This document shows, in pieces, positions 8,831-18,214 of a stretch of DNA of 64,000 nucleotides. Position 1 is the stretch's first letter; the number at the start of each line of letters is the position of its first letter. The notes under the pieces are model-generated. The model saw only the letters and a list, made by a program, of their open reading frames with translations. It had not been told where the DNA came from and made no database searches. Source of the DNA: Bacillus sp. V5-8f (GTDB lineage: Bacteria > Bacillota > Bacilli > Bacillales > DSM-1321); contig NZ_PGUW01000017.1 of NCBI RefSeq assembly GCF_002863565.1, forward strand, positions 95,751 to 159,750. Reading direction: 5' to 3'. The position numbers and the translations under genes were made by a program.

Positions 8831-9649
8831 ATGAAACGCCTTTTATTACTGTTTATGATTCTGTTAGCGATTGCTTTTCAACCAGGCAACACTACTGCAA
8901 GCCAAAAGGCAGCTCCGGATGAATTGCCAGCCGTTTCAAAGGTCAATGTACCCCCGTCCGTCCAAAATATTACAAAGGAAAATACCTACCCAAATCCTAC
9001 CCAGGATTTACCGTTCTTACAACCTAGCAGGCTTGCCAAGCTGTTGATTGATTCATCAGATACAAAGATTGAAAATCCTGAACTTATTCATATGCTGAAT
9101 GAAACCAATATTGCTAAAGCACCATTTGCATTTGGCTATCGTGCTACCATTTATTTGGGACATTGGGCATTGAATTACCAATCAGTTGAAACTTCGCCCA
9201 ACTGGGAATATCAGAAAATCAATACGAACTATTTCGATAATCGAGGCGGCAAGGATACGTATAAAATCCATTATGTTCAAGAAGCCCAGAAAAAAGTACG
9301 TGGTGGGCTGACCGCAAAAATTCCAGCATCGGATGATGTTCAAAAGATGATGCTCTTAAAAGCAACGGAAAAAACAAATCTGCCGCTAGCGTTTGAAACG
9401 ATTGTAGGCGCAGGCACCAAAAAGGACCAACAGTATAATATCCCTTCGAAAAGACTCGGTTATTTACATGCCTATGCATCGGCTGTTAATGAGAAAGGGA
9501 AGGTTACGTATGGAGAAGTCTATTTGATTCTTAAAGGCAATAAACGTTCTATTGCCTTAAAAAATGTCACCTCTCAAGGCATTGGTGCCTGGATACCGAT
9601 TCAGGATTTAGTCTCTTTTAGTTTTACTTCGACTAATGTACAAAAGTAA
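8831..9649 (+). CDS. yfkD: YfkD family secreted/anchored protein
   Basis: A 272-residue protein with an N-terminal signal peptide (MKRLLLLFMILLAIAFQPGNTTAS) and a soluble extracytoplasmic remainder that contains PFAFGYRATIYLGHWALNYQS. The length, signal peptide and position between chaA(yfkE) and yfkAB match YfkD of B. subtilis, a conserved Bacillus protein without a known function. It is preceded by an AAGGAGTGCG ribosome binding site and ends in a terminator 11 bases past its stop codon, so it is monocistronic. Confidence 0.8.
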   Translation: MKRLLLLFMILLAIAFQPGNTTASQKAAPDELPAVSKVNVPPSVQNITKENTYPNPTQDLPFLQPSRLAKLLIDSSDTKIENPELIHMLNETNIAKAPFAFGYRATIYLGHWALNYQSVETSPNWEYQKINTNYFDNRGGKDTYKIHYVQEAQKKVRGGLTAKIPASDDVQKMMLLKATEKTNLPLAFETIVGAGTKKDQQYNIPSKRLGYLHAYASAVNEKGKVTYGEVYLILKGNKRSIALKNVTSQGIGAWIPIQDLVSFSFTSTNVQK

Positions 9650-9660
9650 ATAAAATATTG

Positions 9661-9683
9661 CCCGGCCTTGAGCCGGGTTTTTA
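9661..9683 (+). terminator. Intrinsic terminator of yfkD
   Basis: A GC-rich stem CCCGGC/GCCGGG with a 5-base loop is followed by TTTTTA. Confidence 0.85.
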
Positions 9684-9819
9684 CTTGCCTCATACTTTCC
9701 TGGCACTTCACAAGGTAGAAAAACAAAAAAAGCTGACTTTTGAGTAAAAAAACATTACCTACCGTACTCTCCATAGCTAATCAAACTAGATCATTCTATG
9801 AGCAGCCAGCTTCTAAGAA

Positions 9820-10944
9820 TTAAATATTTGTTTTTCGTTCATTGAAATTTGTACCGGGATAATAAGCATTTTTTACAAGAACGTTTGGACCAAGACACTG
9901 AACCGATGGACAATGGCAGTTCAGCTGTTTAGCCAGCTTAGACTTCATCCAGATATCGTATGAGGCCGAAAGCGGCTGGTCTACAATATTGCCGAGTGCT
10001 GGTGCATCACCAAAATCGGTCACAATCACTTCCCCGGTAAAAATATTAACATTTAACCTAGAACGGCCATCCGGATCATTCCGTACTGTCACGTTTTCGG
10101 CTGCAAATAGCCTTCTCAGCAGGTTCAAATCCTCTTCGTTACTGCTACATGGATAAAATGGAAGCGTGCCAAACAGCATCCATGTATCTTTGTCACGAAT
10201 ATCAAGAAGATGATGAATGGCTGCCCGCAATTCGTCTAACGATAACGTTTCTAGGTTGGATGCCCAGTCACTTGGGTACATTGGATGAACTTCATGGCGC
10301 TGGCAGCCCATTTCTTCAACAATTTGTTTATGTATATGTTCCAAATGGGGAAGGGTCCGCTTATTAAGCATGGTTTCTGCCGAAACAAGGACACCAGCTT
10401 TGGATAAGGCGCGTGAGTTCTCGATCATTTTTTCAAACAACCTTGCGCGTTGTTCCCTTGAGGGCTTCCGTTCCATCATGGCAAAACCGCCATCTATGAA
10501 ATCATCAAGAGTCCCCCAGTTATGTGAGATATGGAGAACATCTAAATAAGGAATAATTTCGTTGTAGCGGTCGAGATCTAATGTTAAATTGGAATTGATT
10601 TGGGTGCGGACTCCTCTTTTCCGGGCATACTTTAAAAGGGGCACCACATATGTTGCTACCCCTTTTTTAGATAGCATCGGTTCGCCGCCTGTGATGCTGA
10701 GCGACCGCAGGGCAGGTATTTCATCCAGTCTTTGAAGCAGCAGTTCAAGCGGAAGGGCATCAGGGTCCTTTGGCTGGAGCGTGTAGCCGACTGCACAATG
10801 CTCACATCTCATATTACACAGGGTTGTCGTTGTAAATTCTATATTTGTTAGAGTTAGTTTTCCGTATTGCTCAACGTCTGTATAAGCTTCCCATGGATCA
10901 TAATCAGGGGTGATTGGTTGTAACATTTTAGTTTTTGTTGTCAT
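9820..10944 (-). CDS. yfkAB: Radical SAM protein YfkAB
   Basis: A 374-residue radical SAM enzyme. The cluster motif CNMRCEHC (CxxxCxxC) lies near residue 42, the GGEP motif in SITGGEPMLS near 88, and a second cysteine-rich tail (NCHCPSVQCLGP) near the C-terminus that may hold another cluster. The single frame corresponds to what was annotated as yfkA plus yfkB in B. subtilis. The substrate is unknown. The ATG at 10944 sits ten bases after GAGGAG; an upstream in-frame GTG overlaps that site. It is transcribed alone and divergently from the SE1561-like gene. Confidence 0.85.
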   Translation of the reverse strand: MTTKTKMLQPITPDYDPWEAYTDVEQYGKLTLTNIEFTTTTLCNMRCEHCAVGYTLQPKDPDALPLELLLQRLDEIPALRSLSITGGEPMLSKKGVATYVVPLLKYARKRGVRTQINSNLTLDLDRYNEIIPYLDVLHISHNWGTLDDFIDGGFAMMERKPSREQRARLFEKMIENSRALSKAGVLVSAETMLNKRTLPHLEHIHKQIVEEMGCQRHEVHPMYPSDWASNLETLSLDELRAAIHHLLDIRDKDTWMLFGTLPFYPCSSNEEDLNLLRRLFAAENVTVRNDPDGRSRLNVNIFTGEVIVTDFGDAPALGNIVDQPLSASYDIWMKSKLAKQLNCHCPSVQCLGPNVLVKNAYYPGTNFNERKTNI

Positions 10945-11099
10945 GGTAAAGAATCTCCTCACTTTGGGCTTGCCCTAACCCATTATCGAAAAGCAATATA
11001 ACAATGTCAATATCAGAAAGGATTATCCCTATACATGGAAATCATTTGCACGATTTCCCGGTTTTCGGTAGGATAGTAGAATCGAAGGGAGCGACGAAC

Positions 11100-11279
11100 A
11101 TGGGCAAATCCATTAGTAATAAGGATGATCAATTAACATATTTAAAAGAACGCCTCTCAATGTTTATGGAGGTTATCGAAAATATAGAACCTGAAAGCAC
11201 AGAACTCGACGACATCGATCGTCTCATCACTATTATTGATGATATTGAAACAAAAATGGAACAATTTAAAAAACGGTAA
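11100..11279 (+). CDS. SE1561 family small protein
   Basis: A 59-residue, acidic, entirely helical protein (NKDDQLTYLKERLSMFMEVI and later DIDRLITIIDDIETKM) that looks like a short coiled coil. It matches my memory of the SE1561 family, small Bacillales proteins of unknown function that are commonly found beside yfkAB. The start follows AAGGGAG at eight bases; an in-frame ATG about 96 bases upstream has no ribosome binding site. A large hairpin begins four bases after the stop codon. Confidence 0.65.
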   Translation: MGKSISNKDDQLTYLKERLSMFMEVIENIEPESTELDDIDRLITIIDDIETKMEQFKKR

Positions 11280-11282
11280 TTT

Positions 11283-11330
11283 AAGGGGTCAGTCCCCCAC
11301 CGCGTTAAAGCGGCGGGGGACTGACCCCTT
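11283..11330. repeat. Large GC-rich inverted repeat (REP-like palindrome / terminator)
   Basis: A 21-bp near-perfect stem, starting AAGGGGTCAGTCCCCC and closed by GCGG around a 6-base loop, ends in GGGGGACTGACCCCTT. It follows the SE1561-like gene and could end its transcript, but the 3' flank is ATACATT rather than a run of T. The GGGGTCAGTCCCCC core is the kind of palindrome that some Bacillus genomes carry in many copies; copy number cannot be judged here. Confidence 0.75.
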
Positions 11331-11353
11331 ATACATTAAAGCGCTGAAGTTTA

Positions 11354-11406
11354 TTGCAATCGGTTGCAACAGATATCTTTTCTATTTTTAGCTATAGGAG
11401 TATAAT
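11354..11406 (+). promoter_or_regulatory. LacI/CcpA-type operator and -10 element upstream of fumarase
   Basis: TTGCAATCGGTTGCAA at 11354-11369 is a palindrome of TTGCAA half-sites around a central CG. It fits the cre consensus except at two positions and equally fits other LacI-family operators. A TATAAT at 11401-11406 is a good -10 element without a clear -35. The operator would sit at roughly -60 to -40 relative to transcription, 117 bases before the fumarase start codon. Confidence 0.5.
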
Positions 11407-11522
11407 GGACGGGGAATGAAAATTTCGATTATTCTATTATTGGAATCGCCATAAAACGGTATCCGACTGCTTGTCATAAGGCGGCTGGAGAACAAAGGGA
11501 AGCAAGAGGGGGAAAAAGTATC

Positions 11523-13097
11523 ATGAATATTGAAAAGCTTCAAGAAAGTATGTACAAGCTCATTGTTGAGACGTCCACGAACCTTCCAAGAGATGTCCGC
11601 AGAACGATCAAAGCCGCAAAAGAACGTGAAAACGCCGGAACACGGTCAGCTATGAGTTTATCCACCATCACACAAAATATCTCTATGGCTGATGAGAAGG
11701 TGTCGCCGATTTGCCAAGATACCGGGCTGCCGACATTTAAAATAAAAACTCCGGTTGGCGTCAACCAGCTGGAATTAAAGGAAGCCATTAAGAATGCTAT
11801 GATCCAAGCAACAAAACAAGGAAAGATGCGTCCAAACGCAGTAGATTCCCTAACAGGGAAAAACAGCGGCGACAACCTTGGGCTTGGACTCCCTGTCATG
11901 AAGTTCGAGCAATGGGAAAATGATTACATAGATGTACGCCTCATTTTAAAAGGGGGCGGGTGTGAAAATAAAAACATCCAGTACAGCCTTCCTTGCGAGC
12001 TGGAGGGGCTAGGAAAAGCCGGCCGCGACCTTGATGGTATCCGTAAATGCATCCTTCACTCGGTCTACCAAGCCCAGGGACAGGGCTGCAGCGCCGGATT
12101 TATTGGTGTGGGGATCGGTGGCGACCGTTCTTCCGGTTATGACCTGGCAAAGGAACAATTGTTTAGAAGTGCTGATGATGTGAATCCGCATGAAGACCTG
12201 CGCAAGCTCGAAGAGTACATTATGGAGACGGCAAACGAGCTTGGTATCGGTACGATGGGCTTTGGGGGCGAAACTACTTTGCTGGGCTGTAAAATTGGAG
12301 TCATGCACCGTATTCCAGCGAGCTTCTTCGTTTCAGTTGCCTACAACTGCTGGGCTTTCCGCCGTTTAGGGGTTAAACTGAATCCGGAAACAGGAGACAT
12401 TCGTGAATGGCTTTATCAGGAAGGTGACAACATTGACTTTGCGGCAGAAGCAGAAAAAGAACTGGCAGCTGTTGAGACTGCTGCGTCTGCGGAAGCCGCT
12501 CCTGCTCCGACAAACCGGGAAGTCGTTTTGACAGCCCCGATTACAGAAGAGCAAATCCGTGAATTAAAAGTGGGGGATGTCGTCCATATTACGGGCATGA
12601 TGTATACAGGACGCGACGCCATCCACAAATACCTAACAGACCATGATTCACCTGTGGACCTCAATGGGCAAGTTATTTATCACTGCGGTCCTGTAATGAT
12701 GAAGGACGAAGCAGGAAACTGGCATGTGAAGGCTGCTGGTCCGACTACCTCCATCCGTGAGGAACCGTACCAAGGGGATATCATGAAGAAATTTGGCATT
12801 CGTGCTGTGATCGGCAAAGGCGGAATGGGCCCTAAGACCCTTGCAGCTCTTAAGGAACATGGCGGTGTATATCTAAATGCAATCGGTGGGGCAGCACAAT
12901 ACTATGCAGACTGCATTAAGTCTGTTGAAGGTGTCGACCTGATGGAGTTCGGCATTCCAGAAGCAATGTGGCACCTGAAGGTAGAAGGATTCACAGCTGT
13001 AGTCACGATGGATTCACATGGAAACAGTCTTCATAAAGATGTTGCACAAACATCTTTGGAGAAGCTTGCCCAGTTTAAGGACCCAGTATTTAACTAG
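11523..13097 (+). CDS. fumA: Class I (iron-sulfur) fumarate hydratase
   Basis: A 524-residue single-chain enzyme that hydrates fumarate to malate in the TCA cycle using a [4Fe-4S] cluster. The N-terminal alpha domain (about 1-280) has ICQDTGLPTF, the GGGCENK block, GQGCSAGFIGVGIGGDRSSG and the LLGCKIG block, which together supply the cluster cysteines. A short Ala/Pro-rich linker (TAASAEAAPAP, near 320) joins the beta domain with HITGMMYTGRDAIHKYL and the GPTTSIREEPY block. The start has AAGAGGGGG upstream. B. subtilis relies on class II FumC, so this gene is an extra or alternative fumarase; L(+)-tartrate dehydratase is a less likely reading because both domains are fused. Confidence 0.9.
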   Translation: MNIEKLQESMYKLIVETSTNLPRDVRRTIKAAKERENAGTRSAMSLSTITQNISMADEKVSPICQDTGLPTFKIKTPVGVNQLELKEAIKNAMIQATKQGKMRPNAVDSLTGKNSGDNLGLGLPVMKFEQWENDYIDVRLILKGGGCENKNIQYSLPCELEGLGKAGRDLDGIRKCILHSVYQAQGQGCSAGFIGVGIGGDRSSGYDLAKEQLFRSADDVNPHEDLRKLEEYIMETANELGIGTMGFGGETTLLGCKIGVMHRIPASFFVSVAYNCWAFRRLGVKLNPETGDIREWLYQEGDNIDFAAEAEKELAAVETAASAEAAPAPTNREVVLTAPITEEQIRELKVGDVVHITGMMYTGRDAIHKYLTDHDSPVDLNGQVIYHCGPVMMKDEAGNWHVKAAGPTTSIREEPYQGDIMKKFGIRAVIGKGGMGPKTLAALKEHGGVYLNAIGGAAQYYADCIKSVEGVDLMEFGIPEAMWHLKVEGFTAVVTMDSHGNSLHKDVAQTSLEKLAQFKDPVFN

Positions 13098-13105
13098 TAT
13101 CGTAT

Positions 13106-13136
13106 GCTCACAGCATCTGCTGTGGGCTTTTTTTAT
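13106..13136 (+). terminator. Intrinsic terminator of fumA
   Basis: A stem GCTCACAGC/GCTGTGGGC with a 4-base loop is followed by TTTTTTTATT, nine bases past the stop codon. Confidence 0.9.
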
Positions 13137-13159
13137 TGAATAAAATTTTGAAATTGCTA

Positions 13160-13175
13160 ATGTAAGCGCTGACAC
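13160..13175. promoter_or_regulatory. Probable cre (CcpA) site
   Basis: ATGTAAGCGCTGACAC differs from the cre consensus WTGNAARCGNWWWCAW at two positions and keeps the central AAGCGCT. It lies 47 bases before the small membrane protein gene at 13222, a placement consistent with repression of that gene. Confidence 0.6.
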
Positions 13176-13221
13176 AAATCGTGCGAATAGCATAAATTAG
13201 TATGGAAGGGAGGGAATTATC

Positions 13222-13416
13222 ATGGATTTTAGATTATTGTTTCTTGCAATCTTATCTGGCTTTGCATTAGTTTTATTGCCGGGTCTTGAAATGACTGGAA
13301 CTATGAACAGTATCGTTTCAGCCGTTGCCCCAGTTACAACAGCAATAGGTATTATTGATATACTCGTACTTTCACTATTCCTTATTTGGAGCGGTTTCAA
13401 ATCCTTATTTAAGTAA
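13222..13416 (+). CDS. Small membrane protein (YfjT position)
   Basis: A 64-residue protein with two hydrophobic segments (LLFLAILSGFALVLLPGL and IGIIDILVLSLFLIWSGF) joined by a short GTMNSIVSAVAPVTT loop. It follows an unusually strong AAGGGAGGG ribosome binding site. A cre-like sequence upstream suggests carbon control. The adjacent pdaA suggests it corresponds to yfjT of B. subtilis, though I rely on position rather than sequence. No function is known to me. Confidence 0.75.
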   Translation: MDFRLLFLAILSGFALVLLPGLEMTGTMNSIVSAVAPVTTAIGIIDILVLSLFLIWSGFKSLFK

Positions 13417-13422
13417 TTTTTG

Positions 13423-13465
13423 ATGGGCAGCCGCATTACATGAGCGGGCGGCCCATTTTGTATAT
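13423..13465 (+). terminator. Intrinsic terminator of the small membrane protein gene
   Basis: A GC-rich stem ATGGGCAGCCGC / GCGGGCGGCCCAT (bulged) is followed by TTTGTATATTTT. Confidence 0.75.
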
Positions 13466-13519
13466 TTTCTTCCTGTTATGTGACAATAAAAGAAAATGGA
13501 ACACAGGAGGAATTCGAAT

Positions 13520-14314
13520 ATGAGGACAAAGGCACTTCTTCTTATGGCGTTGTGTTTCTTTATGTTGCTGTCTACTAAAGCTCTTGCAGAATCCAATTCA
13601 CCACATAGCTGGGGATTTAGAAAAGGAAGAAACGGTGTCCCTGCCGAAGCTGGGCAGGTATTTGACGAAATGATTGCGAAATATGGCGCGGTCTATAAGG
13701 GTGATACGACAAAAAAGGAGATTTACCTCACCTTTGATAATGGCTACGAAAATGGTTATACAGCAAAGGTGCTGGACGTTTTAAAAAAACATCATGTTCC
13801 TGGTACATTTTTTATAACAGGGCATTATCTGAATACGGCCCCTGATTTAGTAAAAAGAATGGCAAAAGAAGGGCACATTATCGGCAACCATTCGTGGCAC
13901 CATCCTGATATGACAACACTTACAAACGAAAAAATCAGACAGGAGCTTGAGATGGTCCGACAAAAAACCGAAGAGCTCACCGGACAGAAAGAAATGGCCT
14001 ATTTGCGCCCTCCGCGTGGAGTTTTTAGCGAAAGAACGATGGCTGTGGCAAAAAAAGAGGGATACCAGCATATATTTTGGTCACTCGCATTCAAGGATTG
14101 GGTAGTGGATCAACAAAAAGGGGCTCAATACTCTTATAAAGAAGTGATGAAACAAATCCATCCCGGAGCGATCCTGCTTTTACATACAGTTTCCAAGGAT
14201 AATGCAGATGCACTTGATTCCATAATCACGGAACTGGAGAAACAGGGATACACCTTTAAAAGTCTGGATGATTTAATGATCGGGCAGCAGCTGCCGGATC
14301 AGATGCTTTATTAA
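13520..14314 (+). CDS. pdaA: Peptidoglycan N-acetylmuramic acid deacetylase PdaA
   Basis: A 264-residue secreted polysaccharide deacetylase. It has a signal peptide (ALLLMALCFFMLLSTKALA) and a NodB domain from about residue 70: the metal-binding block IYLTFDNGYENGYT, the zinc histidines in GNHSWHHPDMT, YLRPPRGVFS, and a C-terminal AILLLHTVS with the last catalytic histidine. PdaA deacetylates muramic acid so that muramic-delta-lactam forms in spore cortex, which germination lytic enzymes need. The ATG at 13520 follows GGAGG; an in-frame codon 24 bases upstream overlaps that site. Position beside yfjP and rlmCD matches B. subtilis. Confidence 0.93.
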   Translation: MRTKALLLMALCFFMLLSTKALAESNSPHSWGFRKGRNGVPAEAGQVFDEMIAKYGAVYKGDTTKKEIYLTFDNGYENGYTAKVLDVLKKHHVPGTFFITGHYLNTAPDLVKRMAKEGHIIGNHSWHHPDMTTLTNEKIRQELEMVRQKTEELTGQKEMAYLRPPRGVFSERTMAVAKKEGYQHIFWSLAFKDWVVDQQKGAQYSYKEVMKQIHPGAILLLHTVSKDNADALDSIITELEKQGYTFKSLDDLMIGQQLPDQMLY

Positions 14315-14391
14315 TAGACATATGTTTGTGTCAGGTAATTTGCAGCAAAACATGCTATAATACGTGGAAAACTGCAAAAGGAAGGATTTCT

Positions 14392-15300
14392 ATGTGGACT
14401 GAAACACTGGAGGTCCAGGGGCCCTACAATTTTGACCTGGTCCTTGAACGGTTGCAATTGGACCCTCTTCATGTAGTAGACACCGAAAATCGCATGATTA
14501 AGGTACCTCTATATATAGAAAAAAAGCCAGTTGTGTTAACTGTTCAAAGTATCGGAAGAATGGACAAGCCTGTTTTTGTCATAAAAGGCGGGATGGATGC
14601 ACCAAAAAGTCAGGCAATGGAAAGACTAAAGAAGATTTTTCATTGGCACAAGCCTCTAAGCGAAATTGCGGCCCATTTCGAGAAAACTGACTTGAAGGAT
14701 ATTTTTGAAAAACATTATGGGACTGCGATTGTGTTAGACTTTGATTATTATGACTGTCTAGTGAGAAGCATTATCCATCAGCAGTTAAATCTTTCTTTTG
14801 CCTATAAGCTGACAGAACGGTTCGTAAAAACGTTTGGATTCGAATTTGAAGGTGTGTGGTTTTACCCAACACCAGAGCAGACGGCGGCATTAGAAGTGGA
14901 GCAACTGAGAGAAATCCAGTTCAGTGCAAGAAAAGCAGAATATATTATCGGTCTTTCCAAAGAAATCGTAGAAGGAAGGCTGGATTTAAACGAGCTTGTA
15001 AAGAAATCAGACCAAGAGATTATCGATGGGCTGGTTAAAATAAGAGGAATTGGAAAGTGGACGGCAGAAAGCTTCCTTTTATTCGGAGTCGGCCGGCCGA
15101 ATCTGTTTCCGAAAGCGGATATCGGCATTCAAAAGGCACTGCAAAAGTTATATGGGCTTCCACAAAAGCCGACACAGGAAGAGATGGAGATTTATAGCAA
15201 AGACTGGTCTCCATTCTTAAGCTATGCTTCTTTGTACTTATGGAGAAGCATTGAAAAACGGAGTGAAAAAGATGGCAAATCAGCAAGATACGAAGCTTGA
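14392..15300 (+). CDS. yfjP: DNA-3-methyladenine glycosylase II (AlkA/YfjP-like)
   Basis: A 302-residue base-excision repair glycosylase of the helix-hairpin-helix GPD family. Key blocks are [19 protein letters not shown] (about residues 124-142), then [23 protein letters not shown], the HhH motif, with the catalytic aspartate in [12 protein letters not shown]. It would remove alkylated purines from DNA in the cytosol. The ATG at 14392 has AAGGAAGG six bases upstream; an earlier in-frame ATG has none. Its last 29 bases overlap the start of rlmCD, so the two genes are translationally coupled. Confidence 0.88.
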   Translation: MWTETLEVQGPYNFDLVLERLQLDPLHVVDTENRMIKVPLYIEKKPVVLTVQSIGRMDKPVFVIKGGMDAPKSQAMERLKKIFHWHKPLSEIAAHFEKTDLKDIFEKHYGTAIVLDFDYYDCLVRSIIHQQLNLSFAYKLTERFVKTFGFEFEGVWFYPTPEQTAALEVEQLREIQFSARKAEYIIGLSKEIVEGRLDLNELVKKSDQEIIDGLVKIRGIGKWTAESFLLFGVGRPNLFPKADIGIQKALQKLYGLPQKPTQEEMEIYSKDWSPFLSYASLYLWRSIEKRSEKDGKSARYEA

Positions 15301-16654
15301 AGTGAAGCAAACCTTCCCTTTGACAATAAAACGGCTTGGCATTAATGGAGAGGGAGTAGGCTATTTTAAAAAGAAAGTGGTTTTCGTTCCCGGGGCACTG
15401 CCAGGAGAAGAAATCGTGGCAGAAGCAACAAAAGTGGAGCCTAAATTCTCAGAAGCAAGAATAAAAAAGATCAGAAAGCCATCGCCGCATCGGGTAAAAC
15501 CGCCATGTCCGGTATTTGAAGAGTGCGGCGGCTGCCAGCTCCAGCATTTGCGTTACAGCCAACAGCTAGTAGAAAAACGGGATATCGTCCTCCAATCAAT
15601 GGAGCGTTATGCACGTTTTCCGCTTCAACCTCAACAAGTAAAAGATACGATCGGCATGGAAAACCCCTGGAACTACCGTAATAAAAGCCAGTTCCAGGTC
15701 GGCCTGAAAGACGGGGATGTTATAGCGGGCTTATATGGTCTGAATTCTCACCGCTTAATCGACCTGCCCAACTGCATGGTCCAGCACCCTGCCAGCAATA
15801 AGACAACTTCGGTGATTAAGCGAATTTTAAAAGACCTGAACATTTCCATCTATAATGAAAAGAAGAAAAAAGGGATTGTACGGACAGTGATCACTCGGGT
15901 CGGTTTCCAAACAGGCGAAGTCCAGGTCGTTATTGTTACAAGCACGGAAGGTCTTCCTAAAAAGGATTTAATTATTAAAGCTATAACGGAACAGCTTCCG
16001 GAAGTTAAATCAATTGTCCAAAACGTGAATAACAGGAACACATCCCTGATTTTTGGAGAAAAAACCGTTCACCTTGCTGGTGAACAAGTGATCAATGAAA
16101 CATTAGGCGACCTTTCCTATGAACTCTCGGCCCGCACTTTCTTCCAGTTAAATCCCGTTCAAACGGTTAAGCTGTACGATGAAGTGAAAAAAGCGGCGGC
16201 ATTGACTGGTAACGAAAGGGTGGTCGATGCGTATTGCGGAGTAGGCACCATCGGGCTCTGGCTGTCAGAAGGGGCGAAAGAAGTCCGCGGGATGGATGTA
16301 ATCAAAGAATCCATTATAGACGCACGTAAAAATGCTGAGCGCCATAACCGGAAAAACGTCAAATATGAAGTTGGAAAAGCAGAGCAAATCCTGCCAAAAT
16401 GGATTAAAGAAGGCTGGAAGCCCGATGTCCTAGTAGTGGATCCGCCACGAACGGGCTGTGATGACGCCCTGCTCCAAACCATTTTAAAAGTAAAACCTAA
16501 GAAAGTAGTATATGTATCATGCAATCCTTCCACGCTTGCAAAGGACCTGCAGAAATTAAGCAAGCTATACAAAGTAGAGTACATGCAGCCTGTGGATATG
16601 TTTCCACAGACGTCGCATGTTGAAGTAGTATCGCAGATAATTTTAAAAGTGTAG
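15272..16654 (+). CDS. rlmCD: 23S rRNA (uracil-5-)-methyltransferase RlmCD (RumA/YfjO family)
   Basis: A 460-residue SAM-dependent RNA methyltransferase. It has an N-terminal TRAM domain ([16 protein letters not shown]), a [4Fe-4S] cysteine set in [15 protein letters not shown], a RumA core with [15 protein letters not shown] (SAM site), [14 protein letters not shown], and the catalytic cysteine in [14 protein letters not shown]. In B. subtilis the orthologue RlmCD makes m5U at positions 747 and 1939 of 23S rRNA. The ATG at 15272 lies inside the end of yfjP and follows GGAGTG. It marks the left boundary of the conserved block; IS debris begins 320 bases later. Confidence 0.92.
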   Translation: MANQQDTKLEVKQTFPLTIKRLGINGEGVGYFKKKVVFVPGALPGEEIVAEATKVEPKFSEARIKKIRKPSPHRVKPPCPVFEECGGCQLQHLRYSQQLVEKRDIVLQSMERYARFPLQPQQVKDTIGMENPWNYRNKSQFQVGLKDGDVIAGLYGLNSHRLIDLPNCMVQHPASNKTTSVIKRILKDLNISIYNEKKKKGIVRTVITRVGFQTGEVQVVIVTSTEGLPKKDLIIKAITEQLPEVKSIVQNVNNRNTSLIFGEKTVHLAGEQVINETLGDLSYELSARTFFQLNPVQTVKLYDEVKKAAALTGNERVVDAYCGVGTIGLWLSEGAKEVRGMDVIKESIIDARKNAERHNRKNVKYEVGKAEQILPKWIKEGWKPDVLVVDPPRTGCDDALLQTILKVKPKKVVYVSCNPSTLAKDLQKLSKLYKVEYMQPVDMFPQTSHVEVVSQIILKV

Positions 16655-16763
16655 CCCAATAATAAACTCCTGACCTTTAAAACAAACCCATAGGATATTC
16701 AATTTAAAGTTCTGACATCTGTGGAAAACGTGTGGACAAAGGCAGGAATTACAAGCAGGAAAG

Positions 16764-16799
16764 AAAGGATGGGAACAGGAATCCCATCCTTTTTCTTTT
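16764..16799 (+). terminator. Intrinsic terminator downstream of rlmCD
   Basis: A perfect 11-bp stem AAAGGATGGGA/TCCCATCCTTT with a 7-base loop and a TTCTTTTC tail, 110 bases past rlmCD. The rest of the 16655-16972 gap shows no gene. Confidence 0.85.
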
Positions 16800-16972
16800 C
16801 TAAATAGGCATGTCGCTTCAGAACGGAGAATTTGGAACAGGTTGAGGCTCAAGAAGTAACTTCGGAACGGAAAACGGTGCAATAAACCAGAGAAACCTGA
16901 TGTCTAAAGAAAAGGGAGAGGGGTTCTCTGAACCCTAAAACCCTGAAAAAAAGCAGGTGAAAAGCCTGGATT

Positions 16973-17935
16973 TTCAACACTTAACTAGACAATTTCCTTA
17001 AGGTGTTCAAGTTTATAATCAATCGGGCTGACATACCCAAGTGTCCCATGAATTCTTATGTGATTAAACCAGTGAACGTAGTCATGTAGTTTTCGTGTCA
17101 AATCTTCTAAACTATCAAAACTTCGTCCTTTAACAAACTCCGTTTTGATGATTTTGAACGTTGCTTCTGCGACGGCATTGTCATAAGGGCAGCCCTTCAT
17201 GCTTAGTGATCGCTTAATCTTACATGTCCCTAGAGCATCATCTCTCAACTTATTCTTAAACTCGTTTCCTCTATCTGTATGGAAAAGAGTTGAATCTTAT
17301 GAAGGTCCACCTTGATGGAGGAAAGTGCACGATAGACAAGTAATGCATCATTGTTTGGTCCTGTGCTATAGCCCACGATTTCCCGATTAAAGAGGTCAAC
17401 AAATACACATACATAGCGCCATTTTTTATCGACTCTTATGTACGTCAAATCGCTCACTATCACTATCATTTCTTCTTCCTGGTTAAACTCACGGTTTAGT
17501 TCATTCTTCAGCTCAGATTCATTACATGATTTAGTATGTGGCTTAAACTGGGCCACGGTATACGTGGATACAAGACCCTGCTCTTTCAAAATCCGTCCAA
17601 TTCTTCGTCTGGAGACGATTAGGCCACGTTTTTTTAACTCAACCTTAATTTTTCGAGTCCCATAATTTTGACGGCTCGCCTGGAAGATTTCAATGACATC
17701 CAAGTGATATCATCCTCTGCTACTCTTACTTTTTCTTCATAATAATAGGTGCTTCTAGGTAGTTGAAGGACTTTGCACATTGCTGATATCGAGTATTTGT
17801 GTGTTATTCCGTATCACATTTACTTTCGTCCCTAGTATCAGCGCAGGTAGACTTAATACAAAATCGTGATTATGTAAAGAAGTTTACGCCGCCGGCCCAC
17901 TTCTATGTAATAGGCTCAGTTAAATTCCATTGTTG
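16973..17935 (-). mobile_element. Decayed IS3-family insertion sequence
   Basis: About 960 bases carrying an orfB transposase broken by frameshifts, with almost no room for orfA (only about 145 bases remain upstream of orfB), so the 5' part is deleted. The two edges, read inward, begin similarly: ATTTTCAACA on the left and AAATTCAACA on the right, a possible remnant of the terminal inverted repeats. Target-site duplications are not recognisable. A complete IS3 element would be about 1.2-1.5 kb. Confidence 0.75.
16985..17790 (-). pseudogene. IS3-family transposase orfB, frameshifted
   Basis: Three reading frames together give nearly the whole integrase: YSISAMCKVLQLPRSTYYYE (from about 17790), then after a frameshift near 17700 QNYGTRKIKVELKKRGLIVS and VSDLTYIRV, then after a second shift near 17285 HTDRGNEF, NAVAEATFKIIKTEF and the C-terminal WFNHIRIHGTLGYVSP. 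The D, D and E of the catalytic triad are all still recognisable in the fragments, so decay is recent or minor, but no intact protein can be made without two frame changes. Confidence 0.85.
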
Positions 17936-18016
17936 AATTTTAACCCAAAGAAAAAAACCTGCTTTATTGCAGTCATTGATTTTTTCTTACGGAAATAACG
18001 CAAGATGATAAAAAAA

Positions 18017-18214
18017 TTATTGGATTTCCATATTAAAAAAAGCTATCACCATCGTTATAGGCACACTCAAAATAAAAGTGAAGAATAAGGTAGTTTTCAA
18101 GTTGATTCTGCGTAAAGGGTTGTAACTGACCTTGAACATACTAAGTAGCATAAAAAGTACAAACAAACATATCCACACACTCAACAGAGTAGCCAAACCA
18201 ACAATGTCACACAT
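18017..18214 (-). CDS. Hypothetical two-helix membrane protein
   Basis: A 65-residue hydrophobic protein with two probable membrane segments (about residues 4-27 and 41-60) joined by a basic loop (NPLRRINLK). The ATG at 18214 has GGAGG six bases upstream, a near-ideal start, so an in-frame codon further upstream is rejected. I do not recognise the family. It sits between two decayed IS elements. On its strand the sequence after the stop contains a short CTGC/GCAG hairpin followed by GTTTTTTTC (near 17953-17975), a weak terminator. Confidence 0.55.
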   Translation of the reverse strand: MCDIVGLATLLSVWICLFVLFMLLSMFKVSYNPLRRINLKTTLFFTFILSVPITMVIAFFNMEIQ

